Below are positions 1-10,230 of a stretch of DNA of 64,000 nucleotides, in pieces. Within the stretch, counting starts at the first letter, position 1. Each line of letters begins with the position of its first letter. The DNA comes from Rhizobium sp. RCAM05350 (lineage in GTDB: Bacteria > Pseudomonadota > Alphaproteobacteria > Rhizobiales > Rhizobiaceae), in NCBI GenBank assembly GCA_024426085.1, contig CP087973.1, positions 186,001 to 250,000 of the forward strand, given 5' to 3'. The position numbers and the translations under genes are program-made. The notes under the pieces were generated by a model, which made no database searches, had not been told where the DNA came from, and was given only the letters and a program-made list of their open reading frames with translations.

Positions 1-2
1 TC

Positions 3-545
3 AAGTCGGGTGCCATCAGCTTCGCCGGCAGCCGGATCGACGGTCAGGCGCCGCACGAGATGGCGCGCAAGGGCCTCGGTTTCGTGCCCGAGGACCGGCA
101 GGTCTTCATCGATCACACCGTGGACGAGAACCTGCGCATCGCCGCCAAGCGTGGCGTCGATGGGCGCGAGGAGTGGACCATAGAGAACATCTACGACGCC
201 TTCCCGCTCCTGGCAAAAATGCGCCAGCGAAAGGCCGGGATGATGTCGGGCGGCGAGCAGCAGCTTCTCTCCATGGCGCGTTGCCTAATGGGCAATCCTG
301 GCCTCATTCTTCTCGACGAGCCCTCGGAAGGATTGGCGCCGATCATCGTGCAGGAAATCGGGCGGCTGATCCGCACGCTTCGTGGCACGGGTGTCACAAT
401 CATTCTGGCGGAACAAAACATGCATTTCTGTCTCGGCATCTCCGAAGACGCCGTGATCATCGACAAGGGGCAGATCGTCTATCGTGGCACGATCGAAGAC
501 CTGCGCGGCAACAAGGATGTCGCCAACCGGTATCTGGCCATCTGA
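3..545 (+). CDS. livF: Branched-chain amino acid-type ABC transporter ATPase LivF (5' end outside window)
   Basis: The reading frame is open from the window edge, so the Walker A region and the true start are missing. The visible 180 residues have the LivF-typical stretch VPEDRQVF, the ABC signature MSGGEQQLL, Walker B LILLDEPSEGLAP and the switch region ILAEQN. LivF is one of two cytoplasmic ATPases of the HAAT-family importers for branched-chain amino acids, amides or aromatic acids. The gene lies directly upstream of, and on the same strand as, a CoA-dependent catabolic operon, so the transporter probably imports that pathway's substrate (inference). The stop is followed by an 88-base gap before the E1 alpha start. 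Confidence 0.9.
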   Translation, partial: KSGAISFAGSRIDGQAPHEMARKGLGFVPEDRQVFIDHTVDENLRIAAKRGVDGREEWTIENIYDAFPLLAKMRQRKAGMMSGGEQQLLSMARCLMGNPGLILLDEPSEGLAPIIVQEIGRLIRTLRGTGVTIILAEQNMHFCLGISEDAVIIDKGQIVYRGTIEDLRGNKDVANRYLAI

Positions 546-633
546 ACGACGCTCTGCCAGGGCAGACCACGCAAGGAATATGAATCATGAGTCACAAGAG
601 CAAAAATATCGCGGTCGTGAAGAGGTCCCTGGC

Positions 634-1617
634 ATGAGCAGGCGAAACGAGCCCGTCGACGCGCTGAAGAACATCTATCGGCGGGCGCTGAAGATCCGTC
701 ACGCTGAAAAAACTCTGCAGACCCTGTTTGCCGAAGGCAAGGTGCCCGGCTTCCTGCACCTGTCCATCGGCCAGGAGGCGGTCGCCTCCTCGATTTCCGA
801 ATGGCTGCGCGATGGCGACACGGTATCGTCCAATCATCGGGGGCATGGACATACGCTCGCCAAGGGCGTGGACCTCGAAGGCTTCTTCGCGGAAATTCTC
901 GGCCGTGCGACAGGCATTTGCGGCGGGCGGGGCGGCTCAATGCACGTGGCCGATCTTCGGCTCGGCATGCTGGGCGCCAATGGCATCGTCGGTGCCGGTC
1001 TGCCCATCACAACGGGCAGCGCGCTTGCCCTGAAGATGAAAGGGCAGGGCGACATTGCCGTGGTCTATTTCGGCGACGGGGCGTTGGCCGAAGGCCTTGT
1101 TCACGAATGCCTCAACATCGCCAAGCTCTGGTCGCTGCCGATCCTGTTCGTCTGCGAGAACAACGGCTGGTCGGAGTTCAGCCCCACGCGCAGGCAGATG
1201 GCGGTCAAGCTTGCCGATCTCGCCGGCGCCTTCGGCATCGATTATCTGGCCGCCGACGGCAACGACATCACCGCCGTCCATGAGGCAGCCGGAGAGGCGA
1301 TCGGCCGTATCCGGCGCGAGACGATTCCGTTCATCCTCGAATGCCAGACGACCCGTGTGCGGGGGCATTACGAGGGCGACAAGCAGGATTACCGGCCGGA
1401 AGGCGAGGCCGAGGAGATGGCCAGGCGCGATCCCCTCGTGATAGCGGTCCAGAGGCTGGTAGCGCTCGGCGTCGAAGCAGATTGGATTTCCAATGTTCAG
1501 GCTGAGGTAGATGCCGCAAACAACCGGGCGCTCGATGCGGCGATGAACGCTCCGATGCCCGATCCCGCCAGCCTGCTCGACGATGTCTATACCCTGGAGG
1601 CCACATCCCATGGCTGA
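634..1617 (+). CDS. Thiamine-diphosphate 2-oxoacid (acetoin-type) dehydrogenase E1 alpha subunit
   Basis: The 327-residue protein matches E1 alpha of acetoin, pyruvate or branched-chain 2-oxoacid dehydrogenase complexes. The thiamine-diphosphate motif is GDGALAEG followed by the ENN at its end (about residues 147-177). The GGRGGSMH segment before it and the RGHYEGD loop near the C-terminus are also typical. With E1 beta it decarboxylates a 2-oxoacid or cleaves acetoin, passing the acyl group to lipoyl-E2. I chose ATG 634 because AGAGG lies 8 bases upstream. ATG 580 is in frame but would add a non-conserved, charged extension. The end overlaps the E1 beta start by 8 bases. Substrate class is uncertain. 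Confidence 0.88.
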   Translation: MSRRNEPVDALKNIYRRALKIRHAEKTLQTLFAEGKVPGFLHLSIGQEAVASSISEWLRDGDTVSSNHRGHGHTLAKGVDLEGFFAEILGRATGICGGRGGSMHVADLRLGMLGANGIVGAGLPITTGSALALKMKGQGDIAVVYFGDGALAEGLVHECLNIAKLWSLPILFVCENNGWSEFSPTRRQMAVKLADLAGAFGIDYLAADGNDITAVHEAAGEAIGRIRRETIPFILECQTTRVRGHYEGDKQDYRPEGEAEEMARRDPLVIAVQRLVALGVEADWISNVQAEVDAANNRALDAAMNAPMPDPASLLDDVYTLEATSHG

Positions 1618-2584
1618 AAGCCGCTACGTCAAAGCCGTCACCCGGGCACTGCAGGACGCGATGACCGCCGATCCGCGAGTCATTCTGATCGGGGAAGACA
1701 TCGCCGCCGCGGGGGCTCGTTCAAGGCCACGCGCGGGCTCCTCGAAGAATTCGGGCCGGAGCGGGTCTATGACGCGCCGATCGCCGAGGCCGCCATCACA
1801 GGCATCGCCGTCGGCGCTGCGCTGTCGGGCCTGAAACCCGTCGCCGAAATCATGTTCATGGATTTCGTCACGCTGTCGATGGACATGATGGTCAACCAGG
1901 CCGCCAAGGCCCGTTACATGTTCGGGGCTCAAGGGTCCGTCTCGATGGTCCTGCGTACACCCCATGGCGGGGGCTTTCGGCCGGACCGCAGCATTCTGCA
2001 ATGCCTTGAGGCATGGTTTGCCCATATCCCGGGTCTCAAGGTCGTCGTTCCCACGACCGTCGAGGATGCTTACAGCCTGTTGCGCGCGGCAATCGAGGAT
2101 CCCGACCCCGTGGTGGTGGTCGAGAACAAGTCGCTCTATGCATTGAAAGGCGACCTCCCCGATGAACCTCAGGTGGCGCGGATTGGCGAAGGCGCGATCC
2201 GCCGGAAGGGCAGCGATGCAACCGTGGTGGCCTATGGCGCCATGGTCTGGACCGCGCTCTCGGCTGCCGCCACGCTGGAAACGGACGGGAATCTCGGTCG
2301 AGGTGATCGACCTCAGATCCATCCAGCCCTGGGACGAAGCATTGGTGCTGTCGAGCCTGAAGCGAACCCATCGGCTGGCGATCGTGCATGAGGCAGTCGA
2401 GGCATTCGGCGTGGGGGCGGAGATCGCTGCGCGCATGGCTCATATCGGCTTCGACGAACTGGACGCTCCAATCTTGCGCGTTGCCGCTCCCTTTTCCCCC
2501 GTCCCCTTCAGCCCGACCCTCGAAAACGCTTGGCGGCCGACGGAAGACAAAATCTTGACCGCCGTTCGTCAGTTGCTGGCATAA
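1610..2584 (+). CDS. Thiamine-diphosphate 2-oxoacid (acetoin-type) dehydrogenase E1 beta subunit, two compensating frameshifts
   Basis: The three reading frames join into one E1 beta of about 324 residues, the family's usual size. It starts MAESRYVKAV, continues with GEDIAAAG, then DAPIAEAAITGIAVGAA, RTPHGGG and IQPWDE, and ends near the TENAWRP-type tail. One G is missing from the run at 1711-1715 and one G is extra at 2287-2289, so the frame is restored and the total length is normal. This argues for read errors rather than decay. It pairs with the E1 alpha encoded just upstream (overlapping stop and start) and forms the alpha2-beta2 decarboxylase of the complex. Confidence 0.82.
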
Positions 2585-2595
2585 GGAAGAAAACG

Positions 2596-3411
2596 ATGTC
2601 CATAGAGCAGTTTTCCACCGCCTCTCTCCTTTGCGAGATCGACGGACCCGTTTTAACCGTTACATTTAATAAGCCACAGACGCTGAATGCGCTTGATATC
2701 GGGGTAATGGCCGAACTCAATCAGGTCCTCGATCGGATCGAAACCGATGCCTCTATCCGCGTCGTTATCTTTACCGGCGAGGGCCGTGCCTTCGTCGCGG
2801 GCGGAGATATTGCCGATCTGAATTCGCGCAAGGCTCTTGCCCACTACAACGAATTCGCCGAGGAGATTCATAAACTCCTCCGCCGTATCGAGACGCTCGA
2901 CAAGCCGACGATCGGAGCGATCAACGGGTTCGCGTTGGGGGGCGGTACCGAGCTTCTGTTGACACTCGATCTGCGCCTCGTGTCCGATCGTTCCAAACTG
3001 GGGCTGCCCGAGATCAAGCTCGGCCTGTTTCCCGGCGCCGGCGGCACGCAGCGCATCCTGCGCCAGGTGCCTTCGTGCCGGGCGAGGGAACTGATGTATC
3101 TCGGCGAGATGATCGGCCCGCAGGAAGCGGTCGAGATCGGGCTGGCCAATCGCGTCGTGCCGCACGAGACGCTGATGGTCGAGGCCAAGGCCCTGGCGAA
3201 CAAGCTCGCGGCGCAATCGCCTGTAATCCTCAAGCTCCTGAAGCGCGTGCTGATCGACGGCGCCGACATGCCGCTCAGCGCCGCCTTGCGCCATGAACAG
3301 GCGGTGATCGGCCTCGTGCTGGGCAGTCATGACGCTCATGAAGGCTGTAGCGCCTTCCTAGAAAAACGCCCTGCGGCATTCCGGGGGAATGAACCATGGC
3401 CGATATCGTGA
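2596..3411 (+). CDS. Enoyl-CoA hydratase/isomerase family protein
   Basis: A 271-residue crotonase-fold protein. The oxyanion-hole segments are visible as FVAGGDIADL (about residue 70) and FALGGGTELL (about residue 118). The LGLPEIKLGLFPGAGGTQRI block is the standard active-site region with a catalytic Glu position. Members hydrate or isomerise enoyl-CoA thioesters. AAGGAAG lies 7 bases before ATG 2596. The 3' end overlaps the E2 gene by 16 bases, showing tight operon packing. Its place between E1 beta and E2 suggests a pathway that alternates beta-oxidation-type steps with an oxidative decarboxylation. No indel was seen. Confidence 0.9.
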   Translation: MSIEQFSTASLLCEIDGPVLTVTFNKPQTLNALDIGVMAELNQVLDRIETDASIRVVIFTGEGRAFVAGGDIADLNSRKALAHYNEFAEEIHKLLRRIETLDKPTIGAINGFALGGGTELLLTLDLRLVSDRSKLGLPEIKLGLFPGAGGTQRILRQVPSCRARELMYLGEMIGPQEAVEIGLANRVVPHETLMVEAKALANKLAAQSPVILKLLKRVLIDGADMPLSAALRHEQAVIGLVLGSHDAHEGCSAFLEKRPAAFRGNEPWPIS

Positions 3412-4694
3412 TGCCGAAGTTTGGGCTGACGATGACCGAAGGTCTGGTTACGGCTTGGCATCGTCGGGTCGGAGAGACCTTCCAAAAGGGCGATATTCTT
3501 TTCGACGTCGAGACGGACAAGGTGACCAACGAGGTCGAAGCCTCCAGTGACGGTCGGATGGAGATGATCCTGCACGACGCGGGATCGGTCGTGGCGGTCG
3601 GTGACCCGATCGCCCGGGTGGTCGTTGAAGGCGAGAAGCTTGCCGAGGTGGAGGATACGGGAAACGTCAATTTCGGTGCCTCGGCGCCGAAGGAGAAAGC
3701 AGACGTGCCTCGCGTTAGCCACGATGCGCCCTCAGCCCGCAAACTCATGGCCGAACATGGCATAGATCCAGACAGCATTTCGGGTAGCGGACGCGATGGT
3801 CGGGTCATGAAGGGTGATGTCCTGCGTGTTATCGCGACCCCGTTTGCGCGCCGGCTTGCCCGCGAAAACGGTACAGACTTGCACGAGGTCTCCGGGACCG
3901 GTCCTGCGGGCCGGATCAAGGCCCGTGATGTGGTTGCTGCGCAGCAAGTGCCATCATCGGCACAAGGCAAAGCGGCCGAGAACGTCTCGGCGCCCAGTGC
4001 AATTTTCGCTCCGGACCCAATACGGCTTGCGACCGCGCGCCGTGTACAGGCGGCCAAGCGCGACATTCCGCATTTTTATGTCAGCCGACATGTGAACGCC
4101 GGTCCACTTCTGCGCTTTCAGGCATCGCTGAATGGAGGAGCCGTCGCCCGGCAAAAGATTTCCGTCACGCATCTGCTGGCCAAAGCAATCGGGCTGGCAC
4201 TTGCCCGGCATCCATTGCTCAACCGGATCTGGTTGCCGGAGGGGATCATGACGTTGAGCGAGATCGGCGTCGGGATCGTCACCGAGACACCCGATGGTTT
4301 GCGCATCCCGGTGCTCAACCGCGCGGACCACTTACCGCTCGATACGCTGGCATCGACCTGCAATGGCCTTCTGGAACGTGCCCGCGCCGGGCGGCTGCAA
4401 AGCGTGGATGTCTCTGGCGGGGCGATCTCGATCTCGAACGTGGGCATGTTCGGCGCCGACAGCCTGACCCCGATCATCAGTCCGCCGCAGGCCATGATCC
4501 TCGGGGTTGGGGCGGAGCAGCAGGTCTTTCGTCCCGATGTGGAAGGAAAACCGGAGCTTCGCCGGGAGATCACTCTCACGCTCGCGGCAGATCACCGCCT
4601 GATCGATGGCGCAGATGCTGCGCGTTTTCTCGCCATCTTGACCGAGTTGATCGAGAACCCGTTGGACCTCCTTCGTGCCCCCGCATCGCTTTAG
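3396..4694 (+). CDS. Dihydrolipoamide acyltransferase E2 of the 2-oxoacid dehydrogenase complex
   Basis: The 432-residue protein has an N-terminal lipoyl domain with the lipoylated lysine in ETDKVTNEVE (about residue 43). Two peripheral-subunit-binding segments follow, one near residues 110-145 (PSARKLMAEHGID) and one near 150-185 (FARRLARENG). The catalytic acyltransferase domain ends with the active-site motif DHRLIDGADAARF (about residue 400). Two binding domains in an E2 are common in some bacterial families. The gene starts within the end of the hydratase gene. No E3 lipoamide dehydrogenase gene is visible in the window, so E3 is probably shared with another complex. Confidence 0.9.
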   Translation: MADIVMPKFGLTMTEGLVTAWHRRVGETFQKGDILFDVETDKVTNEVEASSDGRMEMILHDAGSVVAVGDPIARVVVEGEKLAEVEDTGNVNFGASAPKEKADVPRVSHDAPSARKLMAEHGIDPDSISGSGRDGRVMKGDVLRVIATPFARRLARENGTDLHEVSGTGPAGRIKARDVVAAQQVPSSAQGKAAENVSAPSAIFAPDPIRLATARRVQAAKRDIPHFYVSRHVNAGPLLRFQASLNGGAVARQKISVTHLLAKAIGLALARHPLLNRIWLPEGIMTLSEIGVGIVTETPDGLRIPVLNRADHLPLDTLASTCNGLLERARAGRLQSVDVSGGAISISNVGMFGADSLTPIISPPQAMILGVGAEQQVFRPDVEGKPELRREITLTLAADHRLIDGADAARFLAILTELIENPLDLLRAPASL

Positions 4695-4716
4695 CGCCCA
4701 GAATCAAGGAACGACC

Positions 4717-5888
4717 ATGAATTTCGATATCAACGAAGAGCAACAGATGATGCTGGAAACGGCGCGCCAGATCGGAGAGAGCTTCGGGCTGGAATACTGG
4801 CGAGAGAAGGACAAGAAGAAGGACTACCCGTATGAGGTCTGGCAGGCTATCTGCAATGCCGGGATCGCGGGTACCATGGTCCCGGTGGATCATGGTGGCG
4901 TCGGGCTGGGGCTGCTCGATCTGGCGCTGTGCATCGAGGAGCTCTGCAAGGCGGGAGCCGGATCGACACTCGCTCAAATGTTCATGCTCAACCCGGTCTT
5001 CGGCGGCATTGCCGTCGATCGCTACGGCACCGACGCAATGAAGCGCGACTGGCTGCCTGCCATGTGTGAGGGGCGCATGATGTTCTGCATGGCGCTAACC
5101 GAACCGGACGCCGGCACAAACTCGCTCGCCCTTAAAACCCGCGCCGATCGCGTCGAGGGCGGGTGGTCCATCAAAGGCCAGAAGATCTGGATCACCGGCG
5201 TTGCGGCCTCGCAGAAGATGCTAGTCGTGGCGCGCAGCACGCCGGCTTCAGAGGTCGCCAAGAAGACACAAGGGATCAGCCTGTTCATGGTCGATACCGA
5301 CCACGACGGCATCACGCATACCGAGATCGAGAAGGTCGGCACCAATACGCTCTCGTCCTCGGTCGTCTATCTCGACAATGTCTTTGCCGCCGACAGCGAG
5401 GTGATCGGCGCCATCGATGGCGGCTGGAGCCAGCTCCTCGATATCCTCAACTCGGAACGCATCGTCACGACGGCGGGCCTCGTCGGCGCGGGCCAGCTGG
5501 CAATCCGGCTCGGCGTCGACTATGCGCGTGAGCGAAAGGTCTTCAATGGCAAGCCGATCGGCAGCTATCAGGGCTTGCAATTCCCACTCGCACAAAGCTG
5601 GGCCGAACTGGAAGCGGCCAAGCTCCTCAATCTCAAGGCCGCCAGCAATTTCGACCGCGGACTGCCCTTCGGCTCCGAAAGCAATGCCGCCAAGCTGATT
5701 GCCGCGCAAGCTGCTTGCAGTGCCACGGAGCGATCCATGCAGGTGATGGGTGGAATGGGCTACTCCAAGGAGTACCATGTCGAGCGGCTCTGGCGACGAC
5801 GCGGCTGTTCCGCTTCGCACCGGTTTCGGAAGAGATGATCCTGAACTATATCTCGACGGTCAATCTCGGCCTGCCGAGATCCTATTGA
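4717..5888 (+). CDS. Acyl-CoA dehydrogenase, frameshift near the C-terminus
   Basis: About 390 residues of an FAD-dependent acyl-CoA dehydrogenase. It begins MNFDINEEQQMM after AAGGA (6-base spacing). The FAD and substrate regions are MALTEPDAGTNSL and KIWITGVAAS, and the C-terminal helix region is QVMGGMGYSKEYHVERLWR. After that the frame slips (one base missing near 5794-5799), and the adjoining frame gives the expected family tail RLFRFAPVSEEMILN ending at 5886-5888. The enzyme makes the 2,3-double bond of an acyl-CoA that the neighbouring hydratase can hydrate. The base 5896 region leads straight into the ligase gene. Confidence 0.85.
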
Positions 5889-5897
5889 GGAAGAGCG

Positions 5898-7446
5898 ATG
5901 TTCAATCTGTCGCGGTATCTCACTCGAAATGCTGAAGTGGCGCCTGGAGCGGAGGCGCTGGTCTATGAGGATATCCGCCTCAACTGGTACAGCCTCGACG
6001 CCCGCGTCAGCCATCTTGCTTACGGTTTGAAGCAGCGCGGTGTCGGAAAGGACTCGATTGTCGCGCTTCTGATGAAGAACAGCCTCGCCTATGTCGAGCT
6101 GATCTATGCCATCGGGGCACATCAGGGGCGATCGTTCTGCCGCTGAATTTCCGCCTCTCCGCCCACGAGGTTACGCACATCACCGGGCATGCCGGCGCGC
6201 AGTTGATCGCCGCCGACGACATCTTTCTTTCGTCCGTCGAGGACTGCGGGCTCCCCGTCATCGCAGTGGACGAGGCGGGGCAGCGCGATATCGGCGCTAT
6301 GCTGGTGCCAACCAACGACGGCCGCAAGCGCACACCCGTTGTCCCGCGCGGACGCGACGACGTGTTCCGGCTGATGTATACGTCAGGAACGACGTCGCGG
6401 CCCAAAGGCGTGGTCCATACGTATGACAACTATTATTGGAAGTGCTACGACCACATCCTTGCTTTAGGACTGAGCAGGACCAGCCGCCTGCTCATCGTCG
6501 GTCCCATGTACCATGTCGGCGGGTGCGATCTTCCGGGTCTGGCCGTCCATCTCGCCGGCGGCCTCATCGTGGTTCAGCGGGACTTCGATCCGCGCAAGGT
6601 GCTGGACGGGATCGCCGGCGAGCGCATCGAAGGCATCTGGCTGGCGCCTGTGATGACAAACGACATATTGGCCCTCCCGGCCGCGGATCCGGCGACGTAT
6701 GCGTCTCTCAACTGGTGCATCGCCGGCGGCGAACGTACGCCGGAATCGCGCATCCGCACCTTCATGGAGCGGTTTCCCGGCGCGCGTACATTGACGCCTA
6801 TGGCATGACCGAAACCTGCTCCGGCGATACGATGATGGATCCCGGCCGCGAACTCGAAAAGATCGGCTCAGTCGGGCGCACGCTGCGCTTTGTTGAAATC
6901 GAGATCCACGACAAGAGCGGCAATCCCTTGCCGGCTGGCGAGGAAGGCGAGATCTGCATGCGCGGGCCGAAGGTGATGCGCGAATACTGGCGCGATCCAG
7001 AGAACACCGCCGCCACCTTTCATCCCGACGGCTATATGCGTTCGGGAGACGTGGGCTATATGGACGAGGAGGGCTTTCTCTTCATCACAGACAGGCAGAA
7101 GGATATGATCATCTCCGGCGGCGAGAACATAGCCTCTTCGGAAGTGGAGCGGGTGATCTATCATCATCCCGCCGTCAAGGAGGCTGCCGTGTTCGCCCGC
7201 GCACATCCGCGGTGGGGCGAGATCGCGGTTGCGGCTGTCGTCCTCACGGAGGACCGTAGCCTCAGCCTCAACGAATTGCTGGAGCATTGTCAAAAATCGC
7301 TGGCAAAGTTTAAATGCCCCAAGGATCTCGTGGTCCTGTCGGCGCTACCTCGCAATCCCTCGGGAAAGGTGCTCAAACGGGTGCTCAGAGACTTGGACAG
7401 ACAAGGCGAGTTCATGACTGCGCCGACGATGGATCATACGGAATAA
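5898..7446 (+). CDS. AMP-forming acyl-CoA synthetase/ligase, two frameshifts
   Basis: Three frames join into a ligase of about 515 residues of the ANL superfamily. The P-loop is MYTSGTTSRPKG, the A5 motif is YIDAYGMTET, the A7 motif is YMRSGDVGYMDEEGF and the A10 lysine motif is PRNPSGKVLKR near the end. One G is missing at 6125-6128 and one base near 6783-6787. The enzyme activates a free carboxylic acid to its CoA thioester and is the likely entry step of this operon. ATG 5898 follows GAGGAAGAG. It could act on medium- or long-chain or aryl acids, and the sequence alone does not decide. Confidence 0.84.
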
Positions 7447-7453
7447 GTTGAGA

Positions 7454-8154
7454 ATGGTTAAAACTCTGTTGAATCAGCGCGACGGGCGTCGCCTGTCCCG
7501 GGACGAAAAGCCAAGCTGACGCGCGAAAGCCTGTTGGCCGCGGGCTGTAAGGTCGTGGCTGCGGAAGGATATGCCTCCGCTTCCATCGCGAAGATCGCCG
7601 AGACAGCCGGCGTCGCGCAGGGAACCTTCTATAACTACTTCATCGACCGTCAGGCCTTGTTCGACGAACTCCTGCCCTATGAAGGCATTCGTATGCTGAC
7701 CGCCGTTGAGGAGGCCGCTCGTAAATCGCCGCCCGGTCTCGCGCGCGAGTTGACCCGTTTCAACGAATTCCTTCGCTATGTCGCAGACAATGAGGGCTTC
7801 TACAGAGTTCTCTACGAGGCCGAGGTGTTCGCGCCGGATGCGCACCGTATCCACGTTGCCAATATTGTTTCAGGCTATCGCCGCTCGCTCAAGCGCGGAA
7901 TGTCATCGGGGCACGTCGCCACCCTGACGGACGATCAGATCGACTGCATTGTCTATCAGCTCCTCGGAATGCGCGCCTATTCCACGATGCAGATCCACTA
8001 TGAGACGAATAGCAACTGCAAAGCCCGGATCATCGAGGATCCGATGTACATCTACGAGCGCATTATCCGGGCAAGCCTATTGATCGACCAAGCGGAAGAG
8101 GGGAAGCCACTTGCAGATGCTGCGAATATCCAGAAAGACGTGGTATCACGCTAG
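7454..8154 (+). CDS. TetR-family transcriptional regulator, frameshift near the N-terminus
   Basis: The helix-turn-helix is clear: RKAKLTRESLLAAG, then IAKIAETAGVAQGTFYNYF (within the first 65 residues), followed by a helical ligand domain of about 150 residues. The first 16 codons lie in another frame from ATG 7454. A missing G in the run 7500-7502 explains the break, since the DNA-binding domain needs this upstream part and a TTG start at 7534 would delete it. It lies 7 bases after the ligase stop on the same strand, so it probably regulates the CoA-linked catabolic operon in response to an acyl-CoA or free acid (inference). Confidence 0.8.
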
Positions 8155-8372
8155 ACCGTCAAGGCCAATTTAAGTGAAGGCTTGTTAAGCCTGTTCGGTG
8201 CACGCAACCTAAGAAAAGCGACTTTTGTCCGTACCGGTGGCAGAGATGGGGCCTGAACTGCTCACGCAATATTTCTTTGCAAATCTCCCGCATTCGGCCA
8301 CGTTTTGGCGACAACCATACCGCAATTCAGGCGCTTTAATCGTCCCCATCAGAGAATTCATGGGGAAGTACG

Positions 8373-8986
8373 ATGGCCGTGCATACGCAGCAGACGCAAT
8401 GGTTTATTGTTCGCCCTGAGATGGTTCGAAAACTAGGCGTTGGGCTCGGTGTGTTCACCTCCGCGATCGGTCTGTATTACGCAGCCGCTCACCTTGGCCC
8501 GCAAGACGCAGAGACAATGCCGATCGACAAGAACCGCGTCATGGTCGACATGAGAAAACGCGAAGACAAACCAACCAGACTACAGGCTCCTATCGATGCA
8601 AGTCCCGCTTTTAAAGTCGCACTTGCACTAAAACCGGAAATTCCACGACCGTCATCCCCACGATAAAGCCTGTTGCTTCCCCAAAGCACGTAACATTCCG
8701 CGCCGATGCCAGACAGGCAGCCGCTGGGGGAAAGATGCCGTCAGGCGTCCTGCGGTTCGATCGTTGCATTCCAAAGTGCGAAACGCAGGATCCATTGATC
8801 GTGGGCTACACCGCGTCAAGACAGTATCCGGACGAAGCGCCTTTGAGCGAGCGCAATGAGGATGATTCGGGTTTCAATCTGTCACCTCTGCGGGGGCTCG
8901 CTATATTCTTACGCGCCGTAGACGTGCCGGGTGCAGCCCTCAGAACAGGTCGGGAAGTGCTCGATAGTATCGCCCGCTCCGACTGA
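8373..8986 (+). CDS. Hypothetical protein with one membrane segment, frameshifted
   Basis: I do not recognise this family. ATG 8373 follows GGGGAAG. The N-terminal part has a hydrophobic segment VGLGVFTSAIGLYYAAAHLG (about residues 23-42), then a proline- and charge-rich region with DKNRVMVDMRKRED. The frame ends at 8666, but dropping into the next frame (one C missing near 8643) gives an uninterrupted continuation TIKPVASPKHVTFRAD to a stop at 8986. The combined protein is about 204 residues. A bitopic membrane protein with a cytoplasmic or periplasmic tail is likely. No neighbour defines a role. Confidence 0.5.
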
Positions 8987-9096
8987 TGAAATGTGCTGAC
9001 CAAGCGGTGGGCATTGCAGTTCGATGCCGTTCAAGTCGTCCGGATTGCTGACTTGGACCGCACTCTTTATCTATCGAGACTATATTTCAGGCCGAT

Positions 9097-9985
9097 ATGA
9101 CTTTATCCGTAGACAGACGCGTGGTGGTGCACTTTCCTGGTTTTGAACGCATGGATACACATGCGCACCACAGCCGTTTCAAAAGGACAGCCCATCAATC
9201 CGCAACACCTGGCCGTGATCGCATTGCCTGGGTGGCTGGGTCTTCTTCCGTGGCATTATCTTTGGAGCATGCCACTGGCATGGACATTCTTTCACGCTGT
9301 GTTTCTCCCTTTTTCCGAAAGGTTTCACACGCTCCATCTTTTTGCGGACTGGGAGTTGGCGGTGGCGGTCGCAAACACGGACAATCCCATTCTCATGGAT
9401 TGGTTGGAGGATTGCGTCGATACCGTGTTGAAGGCGCTGGACGAAGACGCGGATGAATATATCATCAGTTCACACAGCATGGGCTCCAGTCTTGCGACGC
9501 ATGTGCTCGGCATGGTGCTGGAACGGAACCCCCATGCTTTGGCGGGAAGATGCGTAGTATTCGCGACCCTCGGCGGAGCAATCCTTCAGTGCGCCTTGCT
9601 AAGACCCGCTGCCAGATTACGGCACCGTGTGGGGATAATCGCACGCGCTCAGGAAGTTTTCTGGCTGGAAGTGCAGTGCCTGACGGATGTGATTCATTTC
9701 TACAAGTCCCGCGTTGTTACTCTGTCCGGGCACCCTGATGCACCGCAGGCCGGCCTGTTGTCCATCCGGGTAAAGCACCTTCTCTCGCCGGAGCGGTACC
9801 AAAAAATCAGGCGCGATCTTCTCAGGGTTCACCGTCAGTATGTGCTTCACGCCGACCTGCGCGGTCCATTCGATTTTACACTTTTGACGGCTGGGCCATT
9901 TCCAGCGCAGTCATTTACCGATTTTTCCAAACTTGACTCTGATCGCTTGTCGACAAGAAAACCGACGGTTCCTCACGACGAGTGA
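9097..9985 (+). pseudogene. Serine alpha/beta-hydrolase-like membrane protein, N-terminal and C-terminal parts in different frames
   Basis: The first frame (from ATG 9097) gives RRVVVHFPGFERMD, the usual N-terminus of a rhizobial hydrolase-like membrane family. From about 9190 a second frame gives the rest: a hydrophobic stretch LAVIALPGWLGLLPWHYLW, then FADWELAVAVA, the nucleophile motif SHSMGSS (about residue 113 of the second frame) and the conserved tail KSRVVTLSGHPDAPQ. From memory of the family, roughly 100 residues normally lie between the two parts and are absent here, which points to an internal deletion rather than a single-base error. The function of the family is unknown. Confidence 0.5.
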
Positions 9986-10152
9986 CGGAACCTTTAGAGC
10001 TGCCTTCTTGGATACGGCTTGCGTCTCCGCCCCCCTCACGATGAGGTGGCTGTCCTGATCTGGAGCTCTCGGGGGAGCCCGGAACAGTCAAAATGCAAGG
10101 AGTTCCGCCACGGCATAAAAACACAGCGCTGCGATCGATAGAAAGGGGCTCG

Positions 10153-10182
10153 CAACATAATCGAACAAAACGGAACACACTG
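10153..10182 (+). promoter_or_regulatory. Triple 10-bp direct repeat upstream of pseudo-receiver gene 1
   Basis: Three adjacent decamers read CAACATAATC, GAACAAAACG and GAACACACTG. The shared core is (C/G)AACA at the start of each. Sixteen bases after the last repeat is TACCTG (10199-10204), a weak -10-like hexamer, and the GTG start is 26 bases further. The third repeat would sit at the -35 position, as expected for an activator of the OmpR class. Near-identical arrangements precede the four other pseudo-receiver genes. Confidence 0.6.
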
Positions 10183-10230
10183 AAGCACTGGCATCCGGTA
10201 CCTGTTCCTTGGACAATTAGGAGAGTGACC

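Noticed and set aside
580..633. ATG 580 as the start of E1 alpha.
   Set aside because: It is in frame, but the ribosome site is only 2 bases away and the added 18 residues are not like the family. ATG 634 has a well-spaced AGAGG.
8225..8419. 64-codon plus-strand frame between the TetR gene and 8373.
   Set aside because: It overlaps the start of a better supported gene, has no ribosome site and shows no family pattern.
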